Origin: Diatrype stigma
Lineage: Eukaryota; Ascomycota; Sordariomycetes; Xylariales; Diatrypaceae
Length of the DNA stretch: 64,000 bases
NCBI GenBank assembly: GCA_022225965.2
Contig: JAKJXP020000087.1
Coordinates: 62,001 to 126,000, forward strand
Reading direction: 5' to 3'
A program made the position numbers and the translations under genes. Shown here piece after piece: positions 33,811-44,325 of this stretch. Within the stretch, counting starts at the first letter, position 1, and each line of letters begins with the position of its first letter. Below the pieces are notes generated by a model. That model made no database searches. It had not been told where the DNA came from and worked only from the letters and a program-made list of their open reading frames with translations.

Positions 33811-36601
33811 TTATTCATCATCGTTGTCATTGGCAGTGATGAAAACCAGTCGACTTCCATTGCCAGCAGTTTGCCAGACCTGTTATCGGGGTAGTTGATT
33901 AGCAGAGGTCCATGAAAAACAACTTAGGGGGTGGGGAGGGGGGTATCTCGAGAAATAAAAACTCACATCAAGACTCGTGTACTCATCCAAAGCACTCAAC
34001 CACTGATCCTCCGTGAAGCCCTTCGCCAGCACTCTCTCGCGGACCTTCCGCATGCTCAGCTCAACAGCCGCACCCGCCTCATCCTCGTCCTCATCCTCCT
34101 CGGCGTCCGCGCGGCACGCGCCGCTATCGGCGAGCGACTTGACGAGGTTGTAGATGCGGCTAGCGGCGTTCGGGGCGCGCCTGCTGCCGCCGGCGCTGCT
34201 GGCCTCGTGGGCCGCCAGGCTCTCCTTGCTGGCCTCCATGAGGCGCAGAGCCTCGTCGACGTCGTCGCTGCTGACGGCGGCGGCGAAGCGCAGCCGCGCC
34301 AGGGCCTGCGCCAGGCGCACCACGCCCAGCAGCGTCCGCGCCGTCGTGTACGTGAACTGCTGGTTGCGCTTCTCGGCCCGCCGCTGCGCCTCCCGCATCC
34401 GTACGTACGTCTTGGTCAGGTACTCCGTCACCGACTCCGGCACCGTCGGCCGGTACGTGCGCGCCTGCGCCACGTACGCGCGCACCTCGTGCGGCGTGAA
34501 AACCACGTTCGGCTGTTGCTGCTGGTCTGCATCGCCGTTGCCGTTGTTGTTGTTGGCGGCGTACTGATCCGGATGTTTGCTGTGCATGTGCACATAGGCC
34601 ACGTGCTTGGCGAGCTGGGCGTCCGAGTCGCGCGACGGGGTGTCGAGCAGGAGGAACAGAATGTCGAAACGTGAGAGCAGGGCGGCGGGAAGGTTGATGT
34701 TCTCGACGGGCGAGATGCGCGGGTTGTACCGGCCGTAGATGGGATTGGCGGCGGCCAGAATGGAGGTGCGGGCGTTGAGCGTAGTCGAGATGCCCGCCTT
34801 AGAGATGGAGATGGTCTGCTGCTCCATGACTTCGTGAATGGCCGTTCGGTCGTTGTCATCCATCTTGTCGAACTCGTCGATGCAGCAGATGCCGTTGTCA
34901 GCCAGCACCAGCGCGCCACCCTCGAGCACCATCTCGTCCGTCACCGGGTCGCGCATCACGGCCGCCGTCAGACCGACACCACTGGAGCCGCGGCCGGATG
35001 TATAGACACCTCGCGGCGCCACCTTGGAGATATACTTCAGCAGCTGGGACTTGGCCACACCAGGATCGCCCATCAGGCACATGTTGATGTCGCCACGGAT
35101 GCGCATGCCGTCACCCATCGTCTTGGTGACACCGCCGACAAGCAGCAGGAGCAGCGCCTTCTTTACATCGAGGTGGCCGTAGATCTCGGGCGCGATCGAC
35201 TTAGCCAGCATCTCATACACGGCCCCAGATTGGCTGAAGGTGCTAATACGCTTAAGCAGCCGGTCGTCAATCACCATCTCGTCGTAGGCCTTCTTGTGCT
35301 GCACAATATGATGCGCCTCGACATAGGTGTCGGTCAACAATCCAGCTCTCATCGCCTTGAAGCCGGTATAAGGCGTAGGCAGGAAGATGCCAGAAATATC
35401 GACGACATCGCCGGGGTTGATTTGTCGCACGGCACTGCCATAGCACATGACGGTGAGAATGCGCGGAATCTGGCCGATAGGAACCTGTTCTGCCAACTCC
35501 TGGATCTTGACCTCCTGGAATGGCTGGAACTTCGAAGCACGAGAGGATTGGAACAGTTGGCCCTTCGACTGGTTCTCCTTGCACTCTTGAGACGGACAGC
35601 TGGTGAGGGGTGAGTATGACTTGTCGCTCACGGGCTGGAAGATCTCGCAGCCGCATCGATCACAAGTATAGGCGGCCACCTGGGCAATTGGCTTGACGTC
35701 AGATACCCTGGTCGCAATACCGCGTACTGTGATTAGATGCCCGAGGTGGTCTCCCCGTACCTGCCGGACGGACAAGGCCTTTACGGGCTTCTCTGCAGTG
35801 GACGTTCTCGGCTGGAAGACCAGCGTGTACCGTCTAGTAAGTTCCGCTGGGAAGGTAGATTCAAGCAACTCGGGGTTGTTCGAGTTGGCGGCAGCCTCAG
35901 CAAGATCGCGATTCCGCGCTTGTCGGCGCTCCATGATGACATCCAGTACATCATCCTTGAAACTAATTTAGGAGTCAGTGAAAAGGAAAGGGAGAGAAAA
36001 GGTATAAACGCGGTCTGCTGGCTGGTCTCTTCTTACGTTACTCCTGACGTCGGCGGGGGCATTTTCTTGTCTATCGCTCGGGACATAACCTCAACATAGT
36101 GTTTTGTGTTTGTCTCAATAGACTCGACCAGTTTCAAGTCCTCGTTGGTATCGTTTTCCCACTATAGAAAAGGGGTTATATTAGTTGAGGTGAATACTCT
36201 CGTATGCGAATTATGACATACTGCAGCGACGTCGTCTAGCTCTATTAATACTTCATCGATAGACCGGTCGGCTAATTTCTGCATCATGTCGGCATATTTA
36301 TGCTTGGGCTGCTTCGAGGTCGCCCTTTCTCTCCGGCGTCGCTCGTGCGCCTCGTCATCTTCGTCCATAAAATCATAATCGTCCTCTAATTCGTCTTCGT
36401 CAATGTTGATCTGGCCAATTGCATGCGTAAGAGTTTGCTCGGGCGAGGTCTTAAAGTTCTCGAGGAAGTCTTCGAAGGCAGCTATAAGATGTTCGGTCAG
36501 CTACGCCATTCAGGTATAACATAATAGCTATTCAGCACAGATATCCCCATACTTTGTTGGGCCTCGTAGTCGACGACGTTCCTGTATTGAAGCAACGCCA
36601 T
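33811..36601 (-). CDS. MCM7: MCM7, subunit of the replicative helicase
   Basis: Five exons, 36601-36553, 36481-36222, 36161-36037, 35962-33967 and 33879-33811, give 832 residues; all joins keep frame. The N-terminus [16 protein letters not shown] leads to the acidic [11 protein letters not shown] stretch. The MCM N-domain has the phrase [29 protein letters not shown] and a zinc finger (CDRC...CPSQEC). The AAA+ core has Walker A GDPGVAKS near 443, Walker [12 protein letters not shown], and the arginine finger in LLSRFD. The last exon supplies [13 protein letters not shown], typical of the MCM7 C-terminus. MCM7 works in the MCM2-7 hexamer that unwinds origins and travels with forks. An acidic tract near residue 775 and an Asn/Gln insert near 575 are lineage decorations. 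It is divergent from PEX1. Confidence 0.96.
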
Positions 36602-37493
36602 CTTGTAAGGATTCAGGCGTGCTTTCTGTGGGTATCAGTTGTAGCTCTGCTGTTCTTTCAGATTCCAGATCTCAGATGGGACGTTGATGCTGTTGGAAAA
36701 TTGTTGCGACAAGTGCACCAAGGAGAGTGGGCTACGATGATGGGACCTCGAGTCGTTCGTTGACTTGCAAGGTTGACGGGGCTGGAAGCGGATAGCGCTG
36801 CCGGGGTGATGAGTGCCGCTGCTTGTGGGCTTTACAGTGCAGGTGTTCACTGCAACAAGCTTGAATTGAGTTTGGTGCGTGGCGCGTGGAGCGTGGCGCG
36901 TGCTGAGACGCGACTTTTCGCGTTCTCACTAGCCTCACCATTAAGCTTCCAGGTTCCGAAACTTCAAGGTTCTGAGCAGCCCTGGAGCCAGGCAGTCAGG
37001 CCGTCAATCTAGAAGATTGTGGCTGACAAGAGCCGGCAGCTTCTGAGTCCGGTCCCGAGGTCAGTTCCTTTTCTCTGATAGGAGGAGCAGCCCCCACCTC
37101 CACTTGCACATGCGGAAGACAACCTTGGAACCTTCTTGGAACCTTGCAGCTTGACGGTGGACCGAAGCAGAGCTAGCATGACACGCATGGCCCATGCTCC
37201 TCTATACCGCTAAACGGCCATTGGACGGACCGCCTTCAACCCTCTGGCTGGGTGCTGTGGAGGCGTGGAGTTGCTATCCGGGCCTCGGTATCGGTGTCTG
37301 TCATGTCGCATCGCAATGCTGCTGCTACCTGAGCTGCTGAGCAAGAGAATCGGTCAACCCGTTTGCTTTGCTGGTTTATCCTCGCCCAATAGCCCGTTGT
37401 TGACTTGTTCATAATAATAACATTTTCTTCTGATCGCGAAGGATTGTCATGTTTTATATACACTGAAAGCGCGCTCTATTCAAATATTCGAAT
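36602..37493. promoter_or_regulatory. Divergent promoter region of MCM7 and PEX1
   Basis: The start codons lie about 890 bp apart. On the MCM7 side, ACGCGAC (36908-36914) directly abuts TTTTCGCG (36915-36922). The first has an MCB core, and the complement of the second (CGCGAAAA) resembles SCB/E2F boxes, which fits G1/S control of a replication gene. No peroxisome-specific element was identified on the PEX1 side. Confidence 0.45.
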
Positions 37494-40400
37494 ATGGCTC
37501 CATCACGGCCGAATGCGCATTCCACTGCCGCCGAGATCTCCCTCGTACACCTGAAGAACTGTTTAGTGAACCTTCCTTCGTCGCTCGTTAACTTACTTGT
37601 GACTATCAACACCGTAAGTACAAGCTCTCTACTCGTGTGGAACTATCGAGCTTCTTGCCGTCTGCCAGTTCGCTAAACATAGTCGTGTCTTACTAGCCTG
37701 CTCAAAATGTCATCGTCGAACTTAATTATCGTGTCCCCTCATCCACAAATGGAACAGCTTCCGGTGGCGGCGGGAGCTCCTCGTCGCAGAGATCTATATA
37801 CCTGGGCTGGACCGGTATGCCGAGCAAACGCAAGATAGCTCCTATAGTTGGAAGAGATGGTATAAACACCACACGCGGTAGTGGGAGGGATCAGGAGGTC
37901 ACCTCGGTGGAATTAGATGCGACGTTGGCAGCAACGTTGGGATTGTCCGACGGTCAGAAGATCACCGCTATCATCCATGTCGACCCGCCCTTAGCACATA
38001 CAGTCAATATTGAGCCTTTGACCTCGGAAGATTGGGAAATCATTGAGTTACATGCGACCTTTCTGGAGCTCAATCTTCTCTCCCAGATCCGCGCTCTGCC
38101 AAATCCTGCGTATTCGCCAGGCGAAGGCCAACCTCCCAACCAACACCCGCTGACGCTGCACCTGTCACCTACTTCCACTGCCAATATTAAAGTGCTGTCG
38201 CTCGAACCTGCTCCTCCGAAAGATGCCGCCTTCGTCAAAATCGCGCCTGATGCCGAAGTTATCGTTGCACCGAAAACTCGCCCCAAGCCGTCCAAGAACA
38301 ATAGCCAGAGCCGTAGCGTCGGAAGTATATCAAGAAGAAGTGGCAAGAGTACGGCTAGTACTATTCGCAAAAAGGGGGGGCGGGAACGAGAGGAAAAGAA
38401 GCCTGCGTTGTTTTTAAGGGGTCTTGACAGGCAGCTTTGCCACGAATGGTTCGATGAAGACTCCGCCGCTCTGAGCTTAAGTGTATGGGTTGATAGGGAC
38501 TTGTTATTGTCTAAAGACTTCCGAGGCGTGAATTGGGTGACAGTCAACGTTGTCAGGCCGGCTGGACTGCAGCCTCCTATCGACCCCCAGAAGCAGCAGC
38601 AGGAAAACACAGCTAATTCTGACGGGACTAAACCTACTGAGAACATTATTGCGCAGCTTCACCCCTGGGACGACCCTCCTAATGGCCAAACGATAGCTCT
38701 CGCCACACCCCTGTGTGCTTTGCTAGGATGCCAGGGTATGGTTGGTGGCATTGTCAAAATTGAGCCAGCACCACAGGCCCTTTCGCGAAGTTCGATACAA
38801 CGGCTCAGGGTATACCCATTCTCTGGTGCAGATACAAAACCTACAGAAGGGCTGAAATTCGGTGGGGAGTCAAAAGCCGAGAAAGAGGCTGCTGCCAAGA
38901 TGATTTCACGCATCTACGGTCCAAGCCATAATGCAAAGGGGCTACTACGTGGACCCCTAACTGATGGAATGGTTCTTGGGCTGTACGATGGACTAGATAT
39001 ACCCCTCGGTTGGGAAGGTGGTTTTCTCAAATTCGACCCTCCGAGTCTTACTACCAGCTCTAGGGAGGCGCTGAGCTGGTGCCTTGGCTCTGAACGGTCA
39101 ATACCCATCGAAATGCAACCCCCGGTTCCTCGCCCACAGTGGTTTGGGGAAAAAGACGAAGATAGCGTATCGTCGAGTGATTCCATCTTAGTCGGAATCG
39201 ACACATTGCTATCTAACCTGAAATCTCACCTTTCACACTTATCGTCAGTACTCTTGACAGGTGCTTTAGGGTCTGGAAAAACTGCGGTGGTACAATCGCT
39301 AGCACAAACTTTGCGGAACGACTACCTGTTTCATACCACATACTTTCCTTGTCGAAAACTCGTCAATGATGAAAGTAGAGTAACGACGATCAAAGAGACC
39401 TTGAACAGGGTATTCATGAGTGCTAGCTGGGGTGCGAGACTTGGTGGCCAGGCACTCGTCATCTTGGATGATTTAGACAAGCTCTGCCCGGTGGAAACTG
39501 AATTGCAGGTAGGGAATGACAACGGCCGGAGTCGGCAGGTTAGTGAGACGATCTGCTCGATTGTGCGACAATATTGCGGGCGGGATAGTGGAGTCGTTCT
39601 TCTTGCAACAGCTCAAGGCAAGGAATCTCTCAATAACGTCGTTGTCGGCGGGCATGTCGTTCGCGAAATTGTGGAGTTGAAGGCCCCGGATAAGGAAGCA
39701 CGTAGGAGAATTACGGAGGCGGTAGTTCGGGCCCATACCGTCAGCCCGGAGATAGTGCGTGCACCGAACTCCGAGAGCAGCCGGCCCACAACAGCCGATG
39801 GGGCCACGGATGGTGAGGATGGCGGTGCCTGGATGGATGGTGCCAGCCAACCAAGCAGAAGCAACTCAATATCGAAACCGAAGAGTGACGGCTTTCTACT
39901 TGATCCTGAACTAGATTTCTTGGATCTGGCTGGGGAAACAGATGGCTATATGCCAGGTGATCTCCTTCTCCTCGTCTCTCGAGCTCGCAATGAAGCCTTG
40001 ATACGATCAGTCAGCGAAACCTCGCTGCAGAAGGACTTGGATATTGTGCAGCTTAGCCGACTAGATTTCGACAACGCGCTCAAGGGCTTCACCCCGGCTT
40101 CTCTCCGAAACGTCTCGCTGCAGACATCTACCACCAAATTCGACTCCATCGGCGGCCTCCAGGAAACGAGGCGGATTCTGCTCGAAACGCTGCAGTACCC
40201 CACCAAGTATGCGCCGATCTTCGCGCAGTGCCCGCTCCGGCTCCGCTCCGGCCTGCTGCTTTACGGCTTCCCGGGTTGCGGCAAGACGCTGCTGGCGAGC
40301 GCCGTGGCGGGCGAATGCGGGCTGAACTTCATCTCGGTCAAGGGGCCGGAGATCCTGAACAAGTACATCGGCGCGAGCGAGAAGAGCGTGCGGGACCTGT

Positions 40401-41431
40401 TCGAGCGGGCGTCGGCGGCGCGGCCGTGCGTGCTCTTCTTCGACGAGTTCGACTCGATCGCGCCCAAGCGGGGCCACGACTCCACCGGCGTCACCGACCG
40501 CGTCGTCAACCAGCTGCTGACCCAGATGGACGGCGCCGAGGGCCTGTCGGGCGTCTACGTGCTAGCCGCCACCTCGCGCCCCGACCTGATCGACCCGGCC
40601 CTCCTGCGCCCCGGCCGCCTCGACAAGAGCCTGCTCTGCGACTTCCCCGCCCTCGAGGACCGCCTCGACATCCTCCGCGCCCTCGGCCGCAAGGTTAAGC
40701 TCGCCGACGACGTTACCATCCCCGAAGACGACGGCGAGATCGCCGCTATGATTGCTGCGGGCGAAGGAGGGCCCCTCCTCGAGATCGCCCGCCGCAGCGA
40801 GGGCTTTTCCGGCGCCGACATGCAGGCCCTCATGTCCAACGCCCAGCTCGAGGCCATCCACGACGTACTTGGCGGTAGCAACTTGCCCCAGCAGCAAAAC
40901 CATCACACTAATAACAATAAGCGTGGGGGTCATCGGACGGCGGCAAGCTCGAGACCAGATGCGTCTGCCGCCGCGATCCGTAACTTCCTGCAGTTCCGAT
41001 ACGGTGCCGATGCCGCACTCGCCGATGCTCAGAAGAGCAACAACAAAAGCCGGTCGGCCGAGCTGGCCGAGAACGCGGCCATCGCGGCCCGGCTCGCGGA
41101 GATCAAGCTGGCGCGCAAGAGGACGCGCATGGCGGCCGCGGCGCAGAAAGGTGGCTCGACAGCAGTACCAACCGAGAACGGTGAGGTATACGGTAACGGC
41201 GGCGGAAGCGGTGCGGCAAAGGACGGAGCTGGAGCCGGCGCTGGTCCGGGCGAGGTGCGCGTCTCGTGGAAGCACCTGCTCAAGGCGCTCGAGGCCACGC
41301 GACCCAGTATCAGCACCCAGGAGCGGGGCCGGCTCGAGCGTATCTACCGCGAGTTCGTGGTCGGGCGGTCGGGAGAGATGAGGGATGGGCAGCCGAGCAT
41401 GGAGGTTGGGGGCAGGAGTAGCCTCATGTAG
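37494..41431 (+). CDS. PEX1: Peroxisomal biogenesis AAA ATPase PEX1
   Basis: Exons 37494-37613 and 37697-41431, with intron 37614-37696, give 1,284 residues. The first exon supplies VHLKNCLVNLPSSLVNLL and the junction leads into PAQNVIVEL and YLGWTGMPSKRK, the PEX1 N-terminal signature. D1 has Walker A GALGSGKT (562-569) and an Asp-Asp Walker B (VILDDLDKL), so D1 probably does not hydrolyse ATP, as known for this family. D2 is canonical: GFPGCGKT (897-904), GPEILNKYIGASEKSVRDLFERA, LFFDEFDSIAPKRGHD, and SRPDLIDPALLRPGRLDK. PEX1 and PEX6 form the ring that extracts the import receptor PEX5 from the peroxisome membrane. An Asn/His/Gln-rich and Ala-rich insert interrupts the C-terminal helical part. 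Confidence 0.96.
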
Positions 41432-42100
41432 AAGGAATGCTGATGTAAAAGAGGCATTTTTGTCACTGCCAGAATATGGGTGCAGTGTCAGTATCACCTG
41501 GGGATCAGCTGGAGCAGAAAAAAGCAAACCAAAATGAAGATGGGATGTAAATATGTCACGATAGGATGACTGTTGTTGTATGTTGTGTTGGTCACCAGAG
41601 AGCTAGATTGGCGAGTGGTGACTACTTGGTAGGGTGGTGGTCGTCGTGTATATTTACCTATCCAGGGCACACATGGAGATATTGCAACTGTATCGTCACA
41701 TTTAATTCTGTACCTCGTTGACCGTGCCCTGAAGTTTTCCGCCAGACTGTTTGGGTTACTTCATGCCTGTCTGCGTCGGATTTGGCGATCTAACACTTCT
41801 AAATTCTATTAAGCCATAGCCACCTTCCCCCAACCAATCACAGCCCAAAGAATTACCCCAGACTTTCGCATTCGCGACGTCGCAGCACAACAACGATAAG
41901 GTCTTTTCGAATGCATTTAATTCCGAAAGTTCATGCCCTTTACATTCTAGGATTTGACCGAAATTATTGACGTTTTTACTTTGTAATTATCGTGTACAAT
42001 TGAATGCCGCGCGACATCCTGATCCGTGCACCTAGCGTTGCAACTAAGTCCGTACGGGCAACGGCCATTTCCTATCGATAAGCCAAAACAGTACTAGCTT
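41432..42100. other. PEX1 3' flank, nothing recognised
   Basis: No gene was seen. The right edge contains TATCGATA at about 42073, and the same octamer occurs again at about 42799, on the other side of the minisatellite. Confidence 0.5.
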
Positions 42101-42742
42101 GGCTGGAACGGGCTTTGCTGGAACGGGCCCGGCTTAAGTGGAACGGGCCTGGCTTAAGTGGAACGGGCCCGGCTGGAATGAACAGGCTTTGCTGGAAGGG
42201 GCTTTGCTGGAACGGGCCCGGCTTAGGTGGAAGGGGCCCGGCTGGAAAGAATAGGCTCTGCTGGAAGGGGCTTTGCTGGAAGGGGCCCGGCTTAGGTAAA
42301 ACGGGCCCGGCTGGAAAGAATAGGCTCTGCTGGAAGGGGCTTTGTTGGAAGGGGCTTTGTTGGAAGGGGCTTTGTTGGAAGGGGCTTTGTTGGAAGGGGC
42401 TTTGTTGGAAGGGGCTTTGTTGGAAGGGGCTTTGCTGGAACGGGCTTTGCTGGAACGGGCTTTGCTGGAACGGGCCCGGCTTAGGTAAAACGGGCCCGGC
42501 TGGAAAGAACAGGCTTTGCTGGAAGGGGCTTTGCTGGAAGGGGCCCGGCTTAGGTAAAACGGGCCCGGCTTAGGTAAAACGGGCCCGGCTGGAAAGAATA
42601 GGCTCTGCTGGAAAGGGCTTTGCTGGAAGGGGCTTTATTGGAAGGGGCTTTGCTGGAACGGGCCCGGCTTAGGTAAAACGGGCCCGGCTGGAAAGAACAG
42701 GCTTTGCTGGAACCGGCTTTGCTTTATTGGAAGGGGCCTAGG
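42101..42742. repeat. Compound 15-bp minisatellite (GGCTTTG-TGGAA type)
   Basis: The core unit is GGGGCTTTGTTGGAA. Six copies in a row are identical at 42335-42424, and variants carry GCTGGAACG. Blocks of the core alternate with a longer unit built from GGGCCCGGCTTAGGTAAAAC and GGGCCCGGCTGGAAAGAATA. Unit lengths are multiples of three, so one plus-strand frame stays open with Gly-Leu-Cys-Trp-Lys/Asn pentads, but it has no credible start, codon bias or splice context. Reading it as non-coding satellite DNA is the simpler view. The array ends directly at a perfect palindrome. Confidence 0.9.
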
Positions 42743-42785
42743 CTGGCAGGAAAGGGGCTGGCAAAGCCAGCCCCTTTCCTGCCAG
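42743..42785. repeat. Perfect palindrome, 20-bp arms with 3-nt loop
   Basis: The left arm is 42743-42762, the loop AAA is 42763-42765 and the right arm is 42766-42785. All 20 positions pair, with GC-rich ends, giving a very stable cruciform or RNA hairpin. It abuts the minisatellite, and its left arm begins with the array's own CTGG motif, so it may have arisen by an inverted copy of array sequence. Confidence 0.95.
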
Positions 42786-42941
42786 TATTATTCCGGTCCT
42801 TATCGATAAAAGGTTTAAGTTAAAGCTGATTATGTAATATATTACTTTTCGGGCAAAGATACGATTCCCGGGCAGATTACGTAATACAATATTTACCTAG
42901 CCCAATTCAAATAAGCAGCAAAAAGCAATTCCCTTAAAGGT

Positions 42942-42960
42942 CTCCGCGCGAAGCGCGGAG
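42942..42960. repeat. GC-rich hairpin
   Basis: CTCCGCGC and GCGCGGAG flank a 3-nt loop (GAA) in otherwise AT-rich DNA. Its role is unknown. It could be the end of a small inverted-repeat element that includes the minisatellite, but no matching partner end was found. Confidence 0.6.
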
Positions 42961-44325
42961 CCGGCGTCAGCTGGTAATTACTAATACCATGATATCCGAA
43001 TCACCAACTTCACTTGTTAATCCTTTGTTTAGGACGGGTTGTAAGTATGCCCTATGTCTGCAATTGCCTACTTGGCTTTATGTGACTACGCTCGTAATAC
43101 ATGAACTACAACTGATCAGTCTTATTCATGTGCCCTGAGAAATGATATAAAGTCACTAGACAACATCCTGCTGCTGAGCTATAAGGCATGTAAGGTAGGT
43201 AATTAGTTAGTCGAAGAAACAAAGGAAGAAATTTATAGGCAGATAGATGAAACAAAGCGGTAGGTGAGTTCTATTGGTATGTGTTATGGAGGCCATAGGT
43301 GAGTCTATTCACTAACACATCGGATGGATGTTTACGACTACCTAACACCGGCTGTCAAGAATAACAGAATTCATGTAAAGGTACACAGAAATGAAGTTGA
43401 TTTGGTACATAGGTACGTGCGGGGTCACCTCTTCTGATTGGCTGGAGCACCAGAGTCGTTACTGGTTCGAGATTAGTGCGGCTCCCCTAAATTGTCAACC
43501 CCATCCAGCCTTAAGATCGTAAGTCGGGCAAGACTTCCGCGCTTCCATCTCCATTACCCAAAACATCGGCATTTGTGGAACGCCATCATATAAAGTCCGA
43601 ATCATCAAGAAACGCCCAACTTACGCACTATATGCTAACTGAGCGCCCTCGAGTTTGTCCGGTGCGGTTTTCGCCAAGAGTCGTGTAGTGCACCCGCCTT
43701 CGTTCTGCACAGGGTGAAACTGGCAAGTGTCGTGATCGCCCTGCTGAGCTTCATCTCAAGGCTGTCCCACGACAGCTCTACCGCAAGCCTGGGGAAAGCA
43801 GCAGTTCACTACCCATCACGCAAACTTGGTCCCATCTGAATTCTCCGTAAGTATGCGTCTTCTTCTTCTTTTCTCTTCGTGTCTAGGACTCGACAACTTC
43901 ATCGGCTTCCAAACCGCTGGCAACTTTCGCAACGTTAGCAAAAAGCTCGGAAGCTTTTCATCTTGTCACATGCCTTTCTTCTCTTTTTCCTTGAAGAATC
44001 TATGAGTCGCCAGTGATGATGGGTGCTTGCATTTCAAGCCACCGGCAGCGTGGCGGCACCCGCCCTCAGCGTGGTAGCACCCGCCCTCCGGGAGTTCCGC
44101 GTCCTGCCCGATTTGCCACCCCTATCAAACCCGAGGCATGTTTCATGTAGCATAGCATTGCATTGCATTGCATCGCATGGATTTGTTTATATGCTTTATT
44201 ATTTGCGCTTTTATGTCTGTTCTCTCCTGTATTCTGATTCACCTGCTTTGTATACATATGATTATCCTCGTGTTGCTTTGGATAGCACCCGCTGACTATT
44301 TCCACAGCAAGGAGAACCAGTCAAG
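42961..44325 (+). promoter_or_regulatory. Promoter and 5' leader of the kinase gene, with leader intron
   Basis: No other gene was seen. A probable leader intron runs from a GTAAGTATG donor at 43847 to the acceptor TTTCCACAG ending at 44307, 18 bp before the start codon. It would be about 460 bp, far longer than the coding introns of the window. The intron contains pyrimidine-rich tracts and a short GCATT repeat. Confidence 0.5.

Noticed and set aside
39458..39487. Missing Walker B glutamate in PEX1 D1 as a novelty
   Set aside because: An Asp-Asp or otherwise degenerate D1 is established for PEX1 in general, so it is normal for the family.
42115..42573. Plus-strand frame encoding Cys-Trp pentad repeats
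   Set aside because: It consists wholly of minisatellite DNA, lacks an ATG at its start, and has no flanking exons, signal peptide or codon bias.
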